DNA of 64,000 nucleotides from Polaromonas sp. JS666 (GTDB lineage Bacteria; Pseudomonadota; Gammaproteobacteria; Burkholderiales; Burkholderiaceae_C): assembly GCF_900103405.1 (NCBI RefSeq), contig NZ_FNHX01000006.1, positions 177,244 through 241,243 of the forward strand. The letters run 5' to 3'. The notes beneath the pieces are model-generated. The model saw only the letters and a program-made list of their open reading frames with translations, searched no databases and was not told where the DNA came from. Shown in pieces: positions 54,255 to 62,061 of the stretch. How positions within the stretch are numbered: position 1 is the first letter of the stretch; each line of letters opens with the position of its first letter. The position numbers and the translations under genes were made by a program.

Positions 54255-55565
54255 ATGAGCAGGTGGGTCAGCGGCAACCAGTTCCACCTGCTCGAAAACG
54301 GCGAGGATTTTTTTCCGCGCGTGTTTGAGTGCATCGCCGCCGCCAAACGCGAAGTCGTGCTGGAAACCTTCATCCTGTTTGAAGACAAGGTCGGTGAAGA
54401 GCTGCACGCGGCCCTGCACCAGGCCGCGCGGCGCGGCGTGCAGGTCGACATGACCATAGACGGCTACGGCTCGCCCGACCTGTCGCCCGAATTCATCTCC
54501 ACCCTCACCCGCGCCGGCGTGCGCGTGCATGTGTTCGACCCGGGCCCCAGGCTCTGGGGCTGGCGCACCAACCTGTTTCGCCGCATGCACCGCAAGATCG
54601 TGGTGGTCGACGGCGAGCGCGCCTTCGTGGGCGGCATCAACTACTCGGCCGACCACCTGGCCGACTTCGGTCCGCTGGCCAAGCAGGACTACGCCGTCGA
54701 GATCGAGGGCCCCATCGTCGCCGACATCCACGGCTTTGTGCGCCGCGCCCTGGCCGCCGGCCAGCGCAATGCCGGCGCCGAGCCGCCCGCGGGCCTGCGC
54801 GAGCGCTTTTCCGACCGCGCGCGTTCGCTGGCCGGCGCCTGGCGCGGCGACAGCATTCCCGCGCCGGTGGGCGAGGCCTCGGCGCTCTTCGTCACGCGCG
54901 ACAACCGCAAACACACCAACGACATAGAGCGCCACTACCGCGCGGCCCTGCGCACGGCGCGCAAGCGTGTGGTCATCGCCAACGCCTATTTCTTCCCCGG
55001 CTACCGGCTGCTCAGGGAAATGCGCCACGCCGCGCGGCGTGGCGTGGACGTGCGCCTCATCCTGCAGGGCGAGCCCGACATGGCCATCGTCAAGACCGCC
55101 GCCAGCATGCTCTACCACCACCTGCTGGACGCCGGCGTGCGCATCTACGAATACTGCGAGCGGCCGCTGCACGGCAAGGTGGCCGTCATCGACGACGACT
55201 GGGCCACCGTGGGCTCCAGCAACCTGGACCCGCTCAGCCTCTCGCTGAACCTGGAGGCCAATGTCGTCATACGCGACCCCGCCTTCAACAGCGAGCTGGG
55301 CGGGCGGCTGGAGGCCCTGATCCGCGACAGCTGCAAGCAGGTGACCCACGACCAGCTCGTGGAGCCCAGCTGGTGGCGCACCGTGCGCAGCTACTTTGTG
55401 TTCCACCTGCTGCGCCGCTACCCGGCCTGGGCCGGCTGGCTGCCGGCGCACACGCCGCGCATCACGCCCGCCGGCCAGGGCCTTCCCGCCAAGGCCGGCG
55501 CCACCGGCCCCACTGGCAGGGAAGGCAGGGACCCGGAGCCGGTGGGCCAGGCCAAACCCGTGTGA
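54255..55565 (+). CDS. clsB: Cardiolipin synthase ClsB (phospholipase D family)
   Basis: A 436-residue enzyme with two HKD motifs, MHRKIVVVDGERAFVGG (about residues 113-129) and LHGKVAVIDDDWATVGSSN (about 307-325). The first gives H-x-K-x(4)-D as required. It produces cardiolipin or related anionic phospholipids at the membrane. ClsB-type proteins lack N-terminal TM helices, as here. The C-terminal 35 residues are low-complexity (Gly/Pro/Ala). It lies 2 bp after ybhP and 7 bp before ybhN. Confidence 0.94.
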   Translation: MSRWVSGNQFHLLENGEDFFPRVFECIAAAKREVVLETFILFEDKVGEELHAALHQAARRGVQVDMTIDGYGSPDLSPEFISTLTRAGVRVHVFDPGPRLWGWRTNLFRRMHRKIVVVDGERAFVGGINYSADHLADFGPLAKQDYAVEIEGPIVADIHGFVRRALAAGQRNAGAEPPAGLRERFSDRARSLAGAWRGDSIPAPVGEASALFVTRDNRKHTNDIERHYRAALRTARKRVVIANAYFFPGYRLLREMRHAARRGVDVRLILQGEPDMAIVKTAASMLYHHLLDAGVRIYEYCERPLHGKVAVIDDDWATVGSSNLDPLSLSLNLEANVVIRDPAFNSELGGRLEALIRDSCKQVTHDQLVEPSWWRTVRSYFVFHLLRRYPAWAGWLPAHTPRITPAGQGLPAKAGATGPTGREGRDPEPVGQAKPV

Positions 55566-55572
55566 GCGCCTG

Positions 55573-56574
55573 ATGGCCCCCAGCCGCAGCCCCCTGCGCG
55601 GCCGCCCCTGGTGGCCCTGGCTCAGGCGCGGCGCCACCGCCCTGTTTTTTGCGCTGGTGGCCGGCCTGCTGGTGTCGCAGGCGCGCAGCATTGAATGGGG
55701 CGAGGTGCTCAGCTCGCTAGAGGACTACCCGCTCAGCGCCGCCTGGGGCGCGGTGGCCCTGGCTGCGGCCAGCTTCACGCTGTACAGTTGCTTTGACCTG
55801 CTGGGCCGGCACTACACGCACCACAAGCTCAGCGCTTCCACCGTGATGCTGGTGACCTTCACCAGCTACGCCTTCAACCTCAACCTCGGCTCGCTGGTCG
55901 GCGGCGTGGCCTTTCGCTTTCGCCTGTATTCGCGCCTGGGCCTGAAGCCCGGCGCCATCACCCGCGTCATGTCCATCAGCATGCTGGCCAACTGGATGGG
56001 TTATGTGCTGCTGGCCGGCCTGGTGTTCAGCCTGCACCCGCCCACCTTGCCGGCGGGCTGGCCCGTCACACCGCTGCACTTGCGCCTGGCCGGCCTGGCG
56101 CTGCTGGCGGCCGCCGCCGGCTACCTGGGCATATGCGCCTTCACGCGCCGGCGCCACTACGTAGTGCGCGGCCACACCCTGGAGCTGCCGTCGCCGCGGC
56201 TGGCCGTGCTGCAGCTGCTGATGGGCGCCGGCAACTGGCTCATCATGTCGGGCATCCTGTACATCCTGCTGCAGCACCGCGTCGAGTTCTCCGCCGTCGC
56301 CAGCGTGCTGCTGCTGGCCGCGGTGGCCGGCGTCATCACCCACATCCCGGCCGGCCTGGGCGTGCTGGAGGCGGTGTTTGTCGCCCTGCTCTCGCACCTG
56401 GTGCCGCAGGCCGAGCTGCTCGCCGCCCTGGTGGCCTACCGGCTTATCTATTACGTGGCGCCGCTGGGCATTGCCACCGCCGTCTATGCAGTGATGGAAG
56501 CCCATGCCAGGAAACTGGCCCGCGCGGCCAGGGCGGCCCAGCCCCCGCGAAACGCCCGGCCGGCGACGCACTGA
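55573..56574 (+). CDS. ybhN: YbhN/lysylphosphatidylglycerol synthase TM-domain family protein
   Basis: A 333-residue protein with about eight TM segments. LMGAGNWLIMSGILYILLQ, GVITHIPAGLGVLEAVFVALL (the diagnostic PAGLG..E motif) and YRLIYYVAPL are family signatures of flippase-like UPF0104/YbhN proteins. With ybhP and clsB it forms a conserved phospholipid-related unit. It may translocate a phospholipid between leaflets. Its stop lies 91 bp before a large palindrome that may also terminate this operon. Confidence 0.92.
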   Translation: MAPSRSPLRGRPWWPWLRRGATALFFALVAGLLVSQARSIEWGEVLSSLEDYPLSAAWGAVALAAASFTLYSCFDLLGRHYTHHKLSASTVMLVTFTSYAFNLNLGSLVGGVAFRFRLYSRLGLKPGAITRVMSISMLANWMGYVLLAGLVFSLHPPTLPAGWPVTPLHLRLAGLALLAAAAGYLGICAFTRRRHYVVRGHTLELPSPRLAVLQLLMGAGNWLIMSGILYILLQHRVEFSAVASVLLLAAVAGVITHIPAGLGVLEAVFVALLSHLVPQAELLAALVAYRLIYYVAPLGIATAVYAVMEAHARKLARAARAAQPPRNARPATH

Positions 56575-56665
56575 CGCTCCGACCCCCGCGCCCAGGCGCT
56601 TGCGGCCCGATTTAGGCGCCAAAGCCACACGCCACCAGGGTTTTGAACCCAGGCTTTGTGTCCAT

Positions 56666-56705
56666 AAACCCAAACTACTGTATATTGATACAGTAGTTTG
56701 GGTTT
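56666..56705. promoter_or_regulatory. LexA-type SOS box inside a 40-bp palindrome with 18-bp perfect arms
   Basis: The core CTGTATATTGATACAG (56678-56693) matches the LexA consensus CTGTAT-N4-ATACAG in beta/gammaproteobacteria. The symmetry extends to 18-bp perfect arms (AAACCCAAACTACTGTAT and its complement) around ATTG and is followed by TTTTCTC, which also gives terminator character for the ybhN operon. It lies 81 bp upstream of the DUF4130 gene, which is probably SOS-inducible. Confidence 0.8.
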
Positions 56706-56786
56706 TCTCTTTCCCGGCGATGCGCCGCCCGCACCCGGGAAGTCGGCTTCTTTGCCTACAAGCGCGCCTGAACCCGCGGCGGCACC

Positions 56787-57743
56787 ATGAAGTCAGACCG
56801 TGAAGAAGAAAGGATGTATTGCATGGGCGTGATGAATGACCTGCTGACGACCGACCTCTTTCCCCAGGCCGCGCTGCCTGTCGCGCTGCGCGGCCAGACG
56901 GACTTCGAAGGCTTTCGCCGCGCCGCGCGCGGCCTGCTGGCGCAGAACATCCTGCCCGCGCAGGTCAGCTGGCAATGCGGCGATGCGCCCCTGCAAACAC
57001 CCCAGGCCCCACAGGCCGCCGGCAACGCACACAGCCCGGCCTTCAGCGATGCGCCCGCCGTCAGCGTGCCGCCCGAATTCCTCGCGCTGTGCCAGGCCGC
57101 CGTGCTGCACCGCAACCCGCAGCGCTTTCACCTGCTCTACCGCCTGCTGTGGCGCCTGGTGCACGAACCCGAGCTGCGCCACACGCCGCAGGATGCCGAC
57201 ATGGCCGAGGCCCGCCAGATGGCCGACGAGGTGCGCGAGGACATCCGCAAAATGAAAGCCCAGCTGCGCTTTCGTTCGGTACAGGACGACAGCTTCAGGG
57301 CCCGCCCCCTGGCCGGGCCGCTGCACGTCGCCTGGTATGAGCCTGAACACCACATCGTCGAAGCCGTGGCGCCCACCTTTGCCAAACGCTTTTCCCTGAT
57401 GCGCTGGGCCATCCTCACGCCCGGGGGCAGCGTCGAGTCCGACTACCTGGGCCCGCAGGACTTTGCGGCGGACGCAAAACCGCCCGGCGAAGGCCTGGCC
57501 GCGCTGCGCTTCGGCCCGGGCGCCGACCCGCAAGATGCGCCGGCCCTGGATGCCGGCGAACAGCAGTGGCTGGCGTACTACGAGCAGGTCTTTCACCCCG
57601 CGCGCCTCGCCAGGCGGCGCCTGCTGCAAAAGCAGGCCGCGCCGCAGCGCTATCGCAAGGGCCGCAGCCCCGTGGGCCGCAAAGCCCATGCGCCTCGGGC
57701 ACCAAGCCCTGGCCGGGCTGGTAGCCAGTCGCTGTCGCTGTAA
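56787..57743 (+). CDS. DUF4130 family DNA-metabolism protein (TIGR03915 type)
   Basis: A 318-residue protein. RFHLLYRLLWRLVHEPELRH, DADMAEARQMADEVREDIRKMKAQLRFR and HVAWYEPEHHIVEAVAPTFAKRFSLMRWAILTP are the conserved pattern of the partner protein to a putative DNA-modification/repair radical-SAM enzyme (TIGR03916). That partner is not next to it here. The C-terminus after RRRLLQKQ is basic and low-complexity instead of the usual PKYW-like end. A LexA-type box lies upstream. Several ATGs (56787, 56814, 56823) are possible starts; 56787 is listed. Confidence 0.8.
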   Translation: MKSDREEERMYCMGVMNDLLTTDLFPQAALPVALRGQTDFEGFRRAARGLLAQNILPAQVSWQCGDAPLQTPQAPQAAGNAHSPAFSDAPAVSVPPEFLALCQAAVLHRNPQRFHLLYRLLWRLVHEPELRHTPQDADMAEARQMADEVREDIRKMKAQLRFRSVQDDSFRARPLAGPLHVAWYEPEHHIVEAVAPTFAKRFSLMRWAILTPGGSVESDYLGPQDFAADAKPPGEGLAALRFGPGADPQDAPALDAGEQQWLAYYEQVFHPARLARRRLLQKQAAPQRYRKGRSPVGRKAHAPRAPSPGRAGSQSLSL

Positions 57744-57748
57744 GCCCG

Positions 57749-58075
57749 CTAAGGCCTGCGCGCGTCCGATGCCGGCGGCTCAGGCGGCAACACCGCGTCG
57801 CGCCCGTCGCTGCTGACAGGCGGCAGCGTGGGCCGGGAGGTCGAATCGCGCGGGTCCGGCGGTGGAATGGAGTTGTCCGGTGGCAGCACGCGGCGTGCCG
57901 GGTTGCGGTTCAGCGGGTTCTTCAAAGGCGCGGCGGGCTTTTGCACAGCGCCCGGCTCCGCCGCAGGCGCGGCGGGGCTCGGTGTTGTGGTTTGCGCCTG
58001 CGCCATGGGCCCGACCAGCAAGGCCAGCGTAATGCCAAGCGCAAGGGGGATGGGATGGGTTTTTCGCATGGCCAT
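57749..58075 (-). CDS. Exported proline-rich small protein
   Basis: A 108-residue exported protein. The signal peptide is residues 1-28 (PLALGITLALLVGPMAQAQ). The mature part is Pro/Ala/Asp-rich (TPSPAAPAAEP, PRRVLPPDNSIPPPDPRD), typical of a flexible periplasmic or cell-surface linker. AAGGAG lies six bases before ATG 58075. Function unknown. Convergent with the DUF4130 gene, 5 bp apart. Confidence 0.7.
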   Translation of the reverse strand: MAMRKTHPIPLALGITLALLVGPMAQAQTTTPSPAAPAAEPGAVQKPAAPLKNPLNRNPARRVLPPDNSIPPPDPRDSTSRPTLPPVSSDGRDAVLPPEPPASDARRP

Positions 58076-58178
58076 GAATGACTCCTTCAAGCCGCATTGA
58101 AATTGCGGGGCTTGTTGCCTTTAACTCACTGTACGCCGATCAAAACCCAAAGCCATGGCCGGAATGCCGGCCGCACCG

Positions 58179-58610
58179 TCAGGCCCGGCCTGCAGACTTT
58201 GCCACCAGTTCCTTGAAACCTGTCTGTGCATCATGCTCGCGCGTGAACACCCATCCCGGCAAAGGCGCCAGCACGATTTCCGCCGTGGTCCGCACCACAC
58301 AGCCCGGCATCACATGGCCGCCGCGCATCTCGCCACGCGCCGTCGCCACGCTGGCATGCAGGTGGACGCCATCGGCGCTCAGCGTGCCCGACAGCGTGAC
58401 CAGCTCCAGCGGTTCCACCAGCAACGTGCCCTCGGGCTGGTCGGCATAGCGCAGGACTGCGCGGGACAGGCTGCCTACCGCCGAGATGATGCAAGCCGCC
58501 CGTGTGTGCTGGCTGGCTTGCAGTTCGGCGAAGGTGGTGTTCAAGGCGGCACGGAGGTCCTGGCCCGGGCTCAAGCGGAGGACGTGGGTTTGAATGTCGC
58601 CAGGCAGCAT
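58179..58610 (-). CDS. PPC/DUF296 domain protein
   Basis: A 143-residue protein with the plant-and-prokaryote-conserved (PPC) fold. Two-part motif: IISAVGSLSRAVLRYAD and a metal-binding HLHASVATARGEMRGGHVMPGCVVRTTAEI. It forms trimers in characterised members; ligand unknown. ATG 58610 is chosen; an upstream start at 58634 is possible. It follows minE on the minus strand by 49 bp. Confidence 0.88.
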   Translation of the reverse strand: MLPGDIQTHVLRLSPGQDLRAALNTTFAELQASQHTRAACIISAVGSLSRAVLRYADQPEGTLLVEPLELVTLSGTLSADGVHLHASVATARGEMRGGHVMPGCVVRTTAEIVLAPLPGWVFTREHDAQTGFKELVAKSAGRA

Positions 58611-58659
58611 GGTGCTAGCGTAGCCGGGCCGCAAGCCTTGTTCAAGAGGCCATTGCTTA

Positions 58660-58920
58660 CTACTTCTTGTCGGGCAGCTCGATCTTCACTTCCAGCACAT
58701 CAAGGTTGTCCTGCCGCTCCAGGTGCAGCTTGATGTGCTCAGGGTTGATCGGAATGTATTTGGCGATCACCGCGATCAGGTCGCGCTGTAGCGCGGGCAG
58801 GTAGTCGGGCTTGGGACTGCGGTCGGTCCGCTCATGCGCCAGGATGATTTGCAGCCGCTCTTTTGCAACGTTGGCGGTTTTCTTCTTCTCGCCAAGCAGG
58901 AAGGACAAAAAAGACGCCAT
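58660..58920 (-). CDS. minE: Cell division topological specificity factor MinE
   Basis: An 86-residue protein. [33 protein letters not shown] contains the membrane-targeting and anti-MinCD helix, and the C-terminal dimerisation domain has [41 protein letters not shown]. It drives pole-to-pole oscillation by stimulating MinD ATPase. The gene begins 3 bp after minD. Confidence 0.97.
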   Translation of the reverse strand: MASFLSFLLGEKKKTANVAKERLQIILAHERTDRSPKPDYLPALQRDLIAVIAKYIPINPEHIKLHLERQDNLDVLEVKIELPDKK

Positions 58921-58923
58921 GCT

Positions 58924-59742
58924 TTATTTGCCTCCAAACCAGCGCTTGAAGATCCCCGGCTTTTGCGCGTCGATAAACCGCATGGGCTTGTCCTTGTCGC
59001 CCAGGAAACGGTCGACCACGTCCTTGTAGGCTTCGGAGACGTCGCTGCCGTTCATGTGCACGGCCGGCACGCCCTGGTTGGAGGCCTGCAGCACGGACTC
59101 GGATTCAGGGATCACGCCTATGAGCTTGATGCGCAGGATGTCCTGGATGTCTTCGAGTGAAAGCATCTGGCCCTGGTCGACGCGGCCGGGGTTGTAGCGG
59201 GTGATCAGCAAGTGTTCCTTGATCGGGTCGCCGCCGGCAATCGCGCGCTGGGTCTTGCTTGAGAGCATGCCCAGGATGCGGTCGGAGTCGCGCACCGAGG
59301 ACACCTCGGGATTGGTCACCACCAGGGCCTCGTCGGCAAAGTGCATGGCCATCAGCGCGCCGGTCTCTATGCCGGCGGGGGAGTCGCAGACGATGTACTC
59401 AAAATCCATCTCGCCCAGGTCCTTGAGCACTTTCTCGACGCCGCTTTTGGTCAGCGCGTCCTTGTCGCGGGTTTGCGAGGCGGCCAGCACAAACAGGTTG
59501 TGGCACTGCTTGTCCTTGATCAGGGCCTGGTTCAGCGTGGCCTCGCCCTGGATGACGTTGATGAGGTCATACACCACGCGGCGTTCGCAGCCCATGATGA
59601 GGTCCAGGTTGCGCAGGCCCACGTCGAAGTCGATGACCGCGGTTTTATGGCCGCGCAGCGCCAGGCCGGTGGCAAAGCTGGCGCTGGTGGTGGTTTTGCC
59701 CACGCCGCCCTTGCCGGAGGTGACCACAATGATTTTTGCCAT
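58924..59742 (-). CDS. minD: Septum site-determining ATPase MinD
   Basis: A 272-residue deviant-Walker ATPase. MAKIIVVTSGKGGVGKTTTSASF gives the Walker A; DFDVGLRNLDLIMG and IVCDSPAGIETGALMA follow. The C-terminal amphipathic membrane-targeting helix is KPGIFKRWFGGK. It dimerises with ATP on the membrane and recruits MinC. ATG 59742 is preferred; an upstream frame to 59832 is not family-like. Order minC-minD-minE as in other bacteria. Confidence 0.98.
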   Translation of the reverse strand: MAKIIVVTSGKGGVGKTTTSASFATGLALRGHKTAVIDFDVGLRNLDLIMGCERRVVYDLINVIQGEATLNQALIKDKQCHNLFVLAASQTRDKDALTKSGVEKVLKDLGEMDFEYIVCDSPAGIETGALMAMHFADEALVVTNPEVSSVRDSDRILGMLSSKTQRAIAGGDPIKEHLLITRYNPGRVDQGQMLSLEDIQDILRIKLIGVIPESESVLQASNQGVPAVHMNGSDVSEAYKDVVDRFLGDKDKPMRFIDAQKPGIFKRWFGGK

Positions 59743-59828
59743 GCTTGAATTTCCTTGGAGAACGGGAGAGATGTTTGGGGTGGAGGCAGGGTGTGCAGCG
59801 GGAGCGGGAGGAAGCAAAGTGGCTGTGT

Positions 59829-60590
59829 TCATGGGAGCATCACATTCATCACGAGTTTGTCGCCCTCGTCGCCCGGAACGAGCCGCACCTGCGTGGGCTT
59901 GCCGGCCATGCCGGGCGGCAGCGGGTGTTCGCTGGTGCGGTAGACGCCGGCGATCGACAGCAGCTCGGCCTCCAGCGCCAGCGAGAAGATGCGCGCCTCG
60001 GTGTTGCCGCGCGCGCCGGCCATGGCCTTGCCACGCAGCGGCGCATAGACATGGATGTGGCCGTCGGCAATCACTTCAGCGCCGGCATTGACCATGGCCA
60101 GGACCACCAGGTCGCGGCCGCGCGCATAGACCTGCTGGCCCGAACGCAGGGGCTTGTCGACGACCAGGGCGCCCAGCGGTGCAGCGGGCGCCGATGCAAC
60201 AGGGGCGACAGGTGTTGGCGCGGGCGGCGCGGCCACTGCGGGCCGCGCCGGCACCAGGTGCGCATCGGGCACGGGCAGCAGGCCGGCCTGCAGCGCCGCA
60301 GCCATCTGCGCGGGGCTGCCGCCCTTGGCCGTGAGGGGTACCAGCTGGTAGCTGCCCAGCAGGCTGATCAGGGCCGGAAAATCAATGTCGCCGGCCGCCG
60401 GCGGCAGCGGCGAGAGGTCGACCATCAGCGCATCCTGGTCGAAGAAGTCGGGGATATCGCCAAAGCGCGCGTCCAGTTCGCGCGCCAGCGCGACGAGGTC
60501 GGTGGACTTGAGCAGCAAGGCCACCAGGGGCAGGTTGGCGCTTTTGATTTCAAAGGTGGCGGGAGTGGTGGCCTGGAGGGCGACGGTCAT
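59829..60590 (-). CDS. minC: Septum site-determining protein MinC
   Basis: A 253-residue FtsZ-polymerisation inhibitor. The N-terminal domain (LPLVALLLKSTDLVALARELDARFGDIPDFFDQDALMVDLSPL, about residues 20-62) and a C-terminal beta-helix (LRSGQQVYARGRDLVVLAMVNAGAEVIADGHIHVYAPLRGKAMAG) are separated by a Pro/Ala linker (PARPAVAAPPAPTPVAPVAS). The beta-helix carries the MinD-binding region. First gene of minCDE, 86 bp before minD. Confidence 0.95.
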   Translation of the reverse strand: MTVALQATTPATFEIKSANLPLVALLLKSTDLVALARELDARFGDIPDFFDQDALMVDLSPLPPAAGDIDFPALISLLGSYQLVPLTAKGGSPAQMAAALQAGLLPVPDAHLVPARPAVAAPPAPTPVAPVASAPAAPLGALVVDKPLRSGQQVYARGRDLVVLAMVNAGAEVIADGHIHVYAPLRGKAMAGARGNTEARIFSLALEAELLSIAGVYRTSEHPLPPGMAGKPTQVRLVPGDEGDKLVMNVMLP

Positions 60591-60835
60591 AGGCGCATGG
60601 GCGGAGAAAGCCGGCTGGCAGAGCGGCAAAAGAAAAGATGGCCGAGGGTAGCCCGCGAACTGCGGGATTGCCCCGCACGCTTTGTCGCAGTTGTGAGCGG
60701 GTGAAACGCCTTGAAGCCGCGCGCACGGCCTTGGTGCGCTGGCGCCGTCCGTCGCCGTCCATCACCGGAAAGCGCTTTGGCATTGAATGCATGCGGCCCG
60801 CACCCATATGCGGGGCTCATCACTCTGGACTTTTC

Positions 60836-61984
60836 ATGAACTTCCTGCCGCTGGCGCTTGTAACCGCGCTGCTCCATGTTTACATTGGCGCACGCCTTGT
60901 TCCCGGGCTCCAGGCCCTTCCCCTTGTCCAGTGGTTGCTCATCATCGGCCTGGCGCTGTCGGCGCTGCTGATGCCGCTGGGCCTGATGGCCGGGCGTGTG
61001 GCCAAACAGCCTCTTGCCGATGTGCTGACTTGGGTGGGGCTGCTGTTCATGGGCCTGTTCTCGTCCCTGTTTGTGCTGACGCTGGCGCGCGATGCCGGTT
61101 TGCTGCTGTTATGGCTGGCCGACCTGCTGGCGCCCGGCCAGTTGCCGCTGGCCTGGCTGCGCATTGCCTCGGCCGAAGCCGTGCCGCTGCTGGGCCTGCT
61201 GGTTACCCTGCTGGGTTTTTTGAATGCGCGGCGCACCGCGGCCGTGGTCAGGGTGGACGTGCCCATCAAGGGCCTGCCGCCCGCGCTGCAGGGATTTACG
61301 CTGGCCCAGCTCAGCGACATCCATGTGGGGCCGACCATCAAGCAGCCCTACCTGCGCCGCATTGTCGACAAGGTCAATGCGCTGGATGCCGACGTGGTGG
61401 CCATCACCGGCGACCTGGTGGACGGCAAGGTCGGCGAGCTCGCGGCCCACACCGCGCCGCTGGCCGACCTGAAGTCGCGCCACGGCACTTTTTTTGTGAC
61501 CGGCAACCACGAGTACTACTCGGGCGCCCACGCCTGGGTGGACGAGCTGCGCCGGCTGGGCCTGACGGTGCTGATGAACGAACATGTGGTGATCCGCCAG
61601 CCGGGCCAGAACGGCAAGCCGCTGGTGCTGGCCGGCGTGACGGATTACAGCGCCGGCCACTTTGACCCGGCCCACCGCAGCGACCCCGAAGCGGCCTTGC
61701 AAGGCGCGCCGCTGGACGCCGTGCGCGTGCTGCTGGCCCACCAGCCGCGCAGCGCCGCCGCGGCCGCCAAGGCCGGCTTTGATTTACAGCTCTCGGGCCA
61801 CACGCATGGCGGGCAGTTCTACCCGTGGAATTTGTTTGTGCGCTTCCAGCAGCCCTTCACGGCGGGTTTGCACAAGCTGCAAAACCTGTGGGTCTATACC
61901 AGCCGGGGGACAGGCTATTGGGGGCCGCCCAAACGCTTTGGGGCGCCGTCCGAGATCACCGCCCTGAGGCTGGTGGCGGGCTAG
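60836..61984 (+). CDS. Membrane-anchored metallophosphoesterase
   Basis: A 382-residue calcineurin-like phosphoesterase. N-terminal hydrophobic segments cover residues 1-130, giving about four TM helices. The metal motifs are LSDIHVG (D-x-H), ITGDLVDGK (GD), GNHEYYSG (GNHE) and SGHTHGGQF (GHTH). It is most like the YkuE/UDP-2,3-diacylglucosamine-type membrane phosphoesterases; the physiological substrate is uncertain. Divergent from minC. Confidence 0.9.
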   Translation: MNFLPLALVTALLHVYIGARLVPGLQALPLVQWLLIIGLALSALLMPLGLMAGRVAKQPLADVLTWVGLLFMGLFSSLFVLTLARDAGLLLLWLADLLAPGQLPLAWLRIASAEAVPLLGLLVTLLGFLNARRTAAVVRVDVPIKGLPPALQGFTLAQLSDIHVGPTIKQPYLRRIVDKVNALDADVVAITGDLVDGKVGELAAHTAPLADLKSRHGTFFVTGNHEYYSGAHAWVDELRRLGLTVLMNEHVVIRQPGQNGKPLVLAGVTDYSAGHFDPAHRSDPEAALQGAPLDAVRVLLAHQPRSAAAAAKAGFDLQLSGHTHGGQFYPWNLFVRFQQPFTAGLHKLQNLWVYTSRGTGYWGPPKRFGAPSEITALRLVAG

Positions 61985-62061
61985 GGCTGGGCCGCCGGCC
62001 ATCCGCACCCCATTTGACAAATCCCAAGCCCGGCCGGAAAACCCGGGACTATCATCCGCGG

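Noticed and set aside
56717..56758. Short frame ending EVGFFAYKRA upstream of the DUF4130 gene, considered as remnant of a radical-SAM partner
   Set aside because: No start, no cysteine motif and only a few codons after an in-frame stop; insufficient to call a pseudogene.
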